A stretch of 64,000 nt of DNA from an uncultured Flavobacterium sp. (GTDB taxonomy: Bacteria; Bacteroidota; Bacteroidia; Flavobacteriales; Flavobacteriaceae): contig NZ_OX638201.1 of assembly GCF_951805225.1 (NCBI RefSeq), forward strand, positions 62,001 through 126,000. The letters are read 5' to 3'. The position numbers were made by a program, and so were the translations under genes. Under the pieces are notes generated by a model. That model worked only from the letters and a program-made list of their open reading frames with translations, was not told where the DNA came from and made no database searches. Positions 62,080-64,000 of the stretch are shown here, one piece after another. Every line of letters starts with the position of its first letter. Position 1 is the first letter of the stretch.

Positions 62080-62529
62080 ATGGAATTCAAACAAAAAATA
62101 CATTCTCATTACTTGCAAATGGTTCAGGATCGAATAGATGTTTTTAGAGACATGATTTCGGCTTTGACCGAAGATTCTAAAAATGATGCTAAAGGTTCGG
62201 CTGGCGATAAGCACGAAACGGCTTTGTCGATGATGCATATCGAGCAGGAAAAACTAACGAATAAATTAAAAGAAGCAATTACTCAAAAAGCGATTTTAGA
62301 TAAAATTGACGCTTCAAAAACAACTGAAAATATTATTTCTGGCAGCTTGGTAAAAGCAAACGGAATTTATTTATATGTAAGTGTGGCACTTCCTAAAATT
62401 GCTGTAGACGGTATAAATGTTATTGCCCTTTCGCCACAATCTCCGCTTGGTTCTCATTTAATGGGAAATAATGTTGGGTTTAAATTTGAAATTAATAAGA
62501 CGCATTATACTATTGAGAGTGTTTTGTAG
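62080..62529 (+). CDS. GreA/GreB-like transcription factor
   Basis: A 149-residue protein, often mis-named as an oxoacyl-ACP synthase in flavobacteria. The N-terminal half is a coiled-coil hairpin (residues about 5-80, VQDRIDVFRDMISALTEDSK, HIEQEKLTNKLKEAI). The C-terminal half has a GreA-like core (LVKANGIYLYVSVALPKIAV, VIALSPQSPLGSHLMGNNVG). This resembles transcript-cleavage factors that enter the RNA-polymerase secondary channel. The acidic tip residues typical of GreA are not obvious, so cleavage activity is uncertain. It has an octamer array directly at its start. Confidence 0.75.
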   Translation: MEFKQKIHSHYLQMVQDRIDVFRDMISALTEDSKNDAKGSAGDKHETALSMMHIEQEKLTNKLKEAITQKAILDKIDASKTTENIISGSLVKANGIYLYVSVALPKIAVDGINVIALSPQSPLGSHLMGNNVGFKFEINKTHYTIESVL

Positions 62530-62719
62530 TTTGCTTTTTGTGTAATCCCTCCGGGACAATTTTTACCAAGCACTTTTTATTTTTTACCAACATTTAATCT
62601 CTACGAGATATATTTCTTCATTAGTTTTTTTTAAAACTTCGTTAGGAGTTAAATATTGGTAGAAAAAATAATAATTCCATGACGGAATTGTCCCGTAGGG
62701 ACTACACTAGTAAGTTACG

Positions 62720-62752
62720 ACCTTTGTCAAAGTTTAAAACTTTGACAAAGGT
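62720..62752. repeat. 33-bp palindromic repeat, copy 3 (reverse complement)
   Basis: Exact reverse complement of 1670-1702; core TTTAAAA. Confidence 0.85.
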
Positions 62753-62819
62753 TTGCGAGCTAAACACACAATCTTGTCAGACTGACCGAAGTCAAAGCCA
62801 CGTAGAAATTTTCTATAGC

Positions 62820-62852
62820 AAACCCGACAGGTTTTTAAAACCTGTCGGGTTT
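62820..62852. repeat. 33-bp palindrome of the AAACCCGACAGG family
   Basis: Arms AAACCCGACAGGT and ACCTGTCGGGTTT around a TTTTAAA core. Different arm sequence but same length and core as the CTTTGTCAAAG palindromes. It is nested in a REP-like element. Confidence 0.8.
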
Positions 62853-63184
62853 ATTACGTTTAGAAAAATCGCCAATCTTTGACGAGTTTCTTGTGTGATT
62901 TCTCCTTAGGTCGGAATGACAAGATTGACATAAACAATAATTCTTCGGCTGCTTTCTTTCTTCTTGTTGGGAATCTTTCAATGATTTTAAAATATCATGA
63001 GATTTAATTTAAAGATCTGTTTAAAACCTTGCGTTTTGTGCTTTGTTTAAGCTTGAAATTGAAATTTTCAAGTTTGAGGCTTTTTTTAGTGTTAAAATTT
63101 TACATTTTATATGTAAAAATAAATTTATGGTTTTAAATTATAACTGAAATAGTATTTTATGTTTTTCAATTATAACCATTAATG

Positions 63185-63192
63185 CATCTTTG
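63185..63192 (+). promoter_or_regulatory. Possible -7 element of asnB
   Basis: CATCTTTG is one mismatch from TAnnTTTG, 38 nt before the ATG. Weak support. Confidence 0.35.
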
Positions 63193-63230
63193 CCCTATCA
63201 AAATAAAATTTAAATAAAAAATATATAGTT

Positions 63231-64000
63231 ATGTGTGGAATCGTATGTGCCTTTGATCTAAAACAAAAAGCCGAAACATTAAGACCTCAAGTATTAGAAA
63301 TGTCTAAAATCATTCGTCACCGTGGACCAGACTGGAGCGGAATCTATAGCAATGATAAAGCAATTCTTTCGCATGAGCGTTTGGCAATTGTGGATCCAGC
63401 TTCAGGAAAACAACCTTTATTTACAGAAGATAAAAAATTGGTTTTGGCTGCAAATGGTGAAATTTACAACCACAGAGAATTGCGTAAACAATTTGCTGGA
63501 AAATATAACTTTCAGACTGAAAGTGACTGCGAAGTTATCTTGGCACTTTATAAAGAAAAAGGACCTCATTTTGTAGATGAAATGAACGGAATCTTTGGAT
63601 TTGCAATCTATGATGTAGAGAAAGATGAGTATTTTATTGCTCGTGATCATATGGGAATTATTCCATTATATATTGGTTGGGATCAACACGGAACTTTTTA
63701 TGTAGCTTCTGAATTGAAAGCTTTAGAAGGATATTGTACAAAAATCCAATTGTTTCCTCCGGGACATTATATGACTAGTAAAGACGGTGAATTTGTACAA
63801 TGGTACAAAAGAGACTGGACTGAATATGATGCAGTAAAAGACAACGAAACTAGTATTCCTGCGATTAAAGAAGCTTTAGAAGCGGCGGTTCACAGACAAT
63901 TAATGAGTGATGTTCCTTATGGAGTTTTACTTTCCGGAGGTTTAGATTCTTCTATTACTTCGGCTGTAGCCAAAAAATTTGCACAAAAACGTATTGAGTC
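63231..64000 (+). CDS. asnB: Asparagine synthase B (glutamine-hydrolysing), 5' part
   Basis: It makes asparagine from aspartate, ATP and glutamine. The gene starts at ATG 63231 with the N-terminal nucleophile MCGIVCAFDLKQ, so Cys2 becomes the glutaminase nucleophile. Class II glutaminase motifs follow: IIRHRGPDWSGIYSND, LSHERLAIVDPASGKQPLF, NGEIYNHREL. The C-terminal synthetase domain begins near residue 205, with the PP-loop LLSGGLDSSITSAV at the window edge. The gene runs out of the window; about 257 codons are seen of an expected about 550. Confidence 0.93.
   Translation, partial: MCGIVCAFDLKQKAETLRPQVLEMSKIIRHRGPDWSGIYSNDKAILSHERLAIVDPASGKQPLFTEDKKLVLAANGEIYNHRELRKQFAGKYNFQTESDCEVILALYKEKGPHFVDEMNGIFGFAIYDVEKDEYFIARDHMGIIPLYIGWDQHGTFYVASELKALEGYCTKIQLFPPGHYMTSKDGEFVQWYKRDWTEYDAVKDNETSIPAIKEALEAAVHRQLMSDVPYGVLLSGGLDSSITSAVAKKFAQKRIE

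Larger units (their letters stand above)
62540..62930. repeat. Cluster of nested intergenic palindromes between greA-like and asnB
   Basis: This 701-bp gap (62530-63230) holds at least four elements. A CCGGGACAATTTTTACCAA-type inverted repeat (about 62545-62702) is followed by the 33-bp palindrome at 62720-62752. A REP element of the 17440-17543 family (about 62771-62930) is interrupted by a second 33-bp palindrome at 62820-62852. The remainder (62931-63230) shows nothing further except the asnB promoter region. Confidence 0.75.

Noticed and set aside
62679..62882. 67-codon plus-strand ORF over the repeat cluster before asnB
   Set aside because: It runs through two palindromic repeats and a REP-like element, has no family-like sequence and no start context. 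The codons follow the repeats.

Overview
This window looks like chromosomal DNA of a Flavobacterium-like member of the Bacteroidota. The evidence is AT-rich DNA, promoters of the TTTG / TAnnTTTG type, few visible Shine-Dalgarno sequences, and genes typical of the group: a long NusB, DUF5723 and DUF4350 proteins, a tyrosine-coordinated heme protein, and mis-nameable GreA-like and TonB-barrel-like proteins. I see no tRNA, rRNA, CRISPR array, transposase, integrase or phage gene. Almost everything reads as ordinary chromosomal genes. The unusual material is a dense set of dispersed intergenic palindromes, plus one repeat that appears to have entered a coding region.

Layout. 0-4 kb: nusB, yajC, a DUF1801 protein and pepT. 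3.9-10.6 kb (all minus): a sulfatase locus with a membrane-anchored formylglycine-generating enzyme, an Asn/Arg-rich DUF6515-like protein, an OprP-like porin, a frameshifted outer-membrane protein and a large arylsulfatase. 11-17 kb (plus): pyrD, HMG-CoA lyase, small hypotheticals, a lipoprotein/DUF5723 barrel pair and guaB. 17.6-19.4 kb: a TetX-like flavin monooxygenase and its TetR regulator. 19.8-28.7 kb (minus): L,D-transpeptidase, hypotheticals, an alpha/beta hydrolase, the heme protein, a Nudix hydrolase, purA, a Fur-family regulator and bifunctional RelA/SpoT. 28.9-37.1 kb (minus): a beta-lactamase-fold hydrolase with an S41 protease, an rRNA/tRNA methyltransferase, DUF2167, an alkaline-phosphatase-superfamily enzyme and hypotheticals.

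37.2-45 kb: a compact membrane/AAA cluster (SpoIIM-like, polytopic membrane protein, DUF4129, DUF4350, MoxR, hypothetical, DUF58) transcribed leftward, with an RDD protein diverging only 20 bp away. 46.9-54.8 kb: a surface-glycan locus with FdtB- and FdtA-like enzymes for a dTDP-3-amino-6-deoxy sugar, an acyltransferase-like protein, a Wzx flippase and four glycosyltransferases on mixed strands, followed by ftsE. 55.8-62.5 kb: a 1004-residue TPR protein, a PhzF isomerase, an outer-membrane barrel and a GreA-like protein. The window ends inside asnB.

The main second-look items are: (1) an AT-rich tandem-repeat insertion in frame next to the PLP lysine of the FdtB-like aminotransferase; (2) degenerate 8-bp repeat arrays (about CTTAGAAC) upstream of at least five genes, always in the orientation of the gene; (3) several families of palindromic or terminal-inverted-repeat elements, some nested in each other; (4) an export-side FGE plus sulfatase; (5) a perfect 18-bp palindrome filling a promoter spacer. 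No clearly new multi-gene defence or metabolic system was found.
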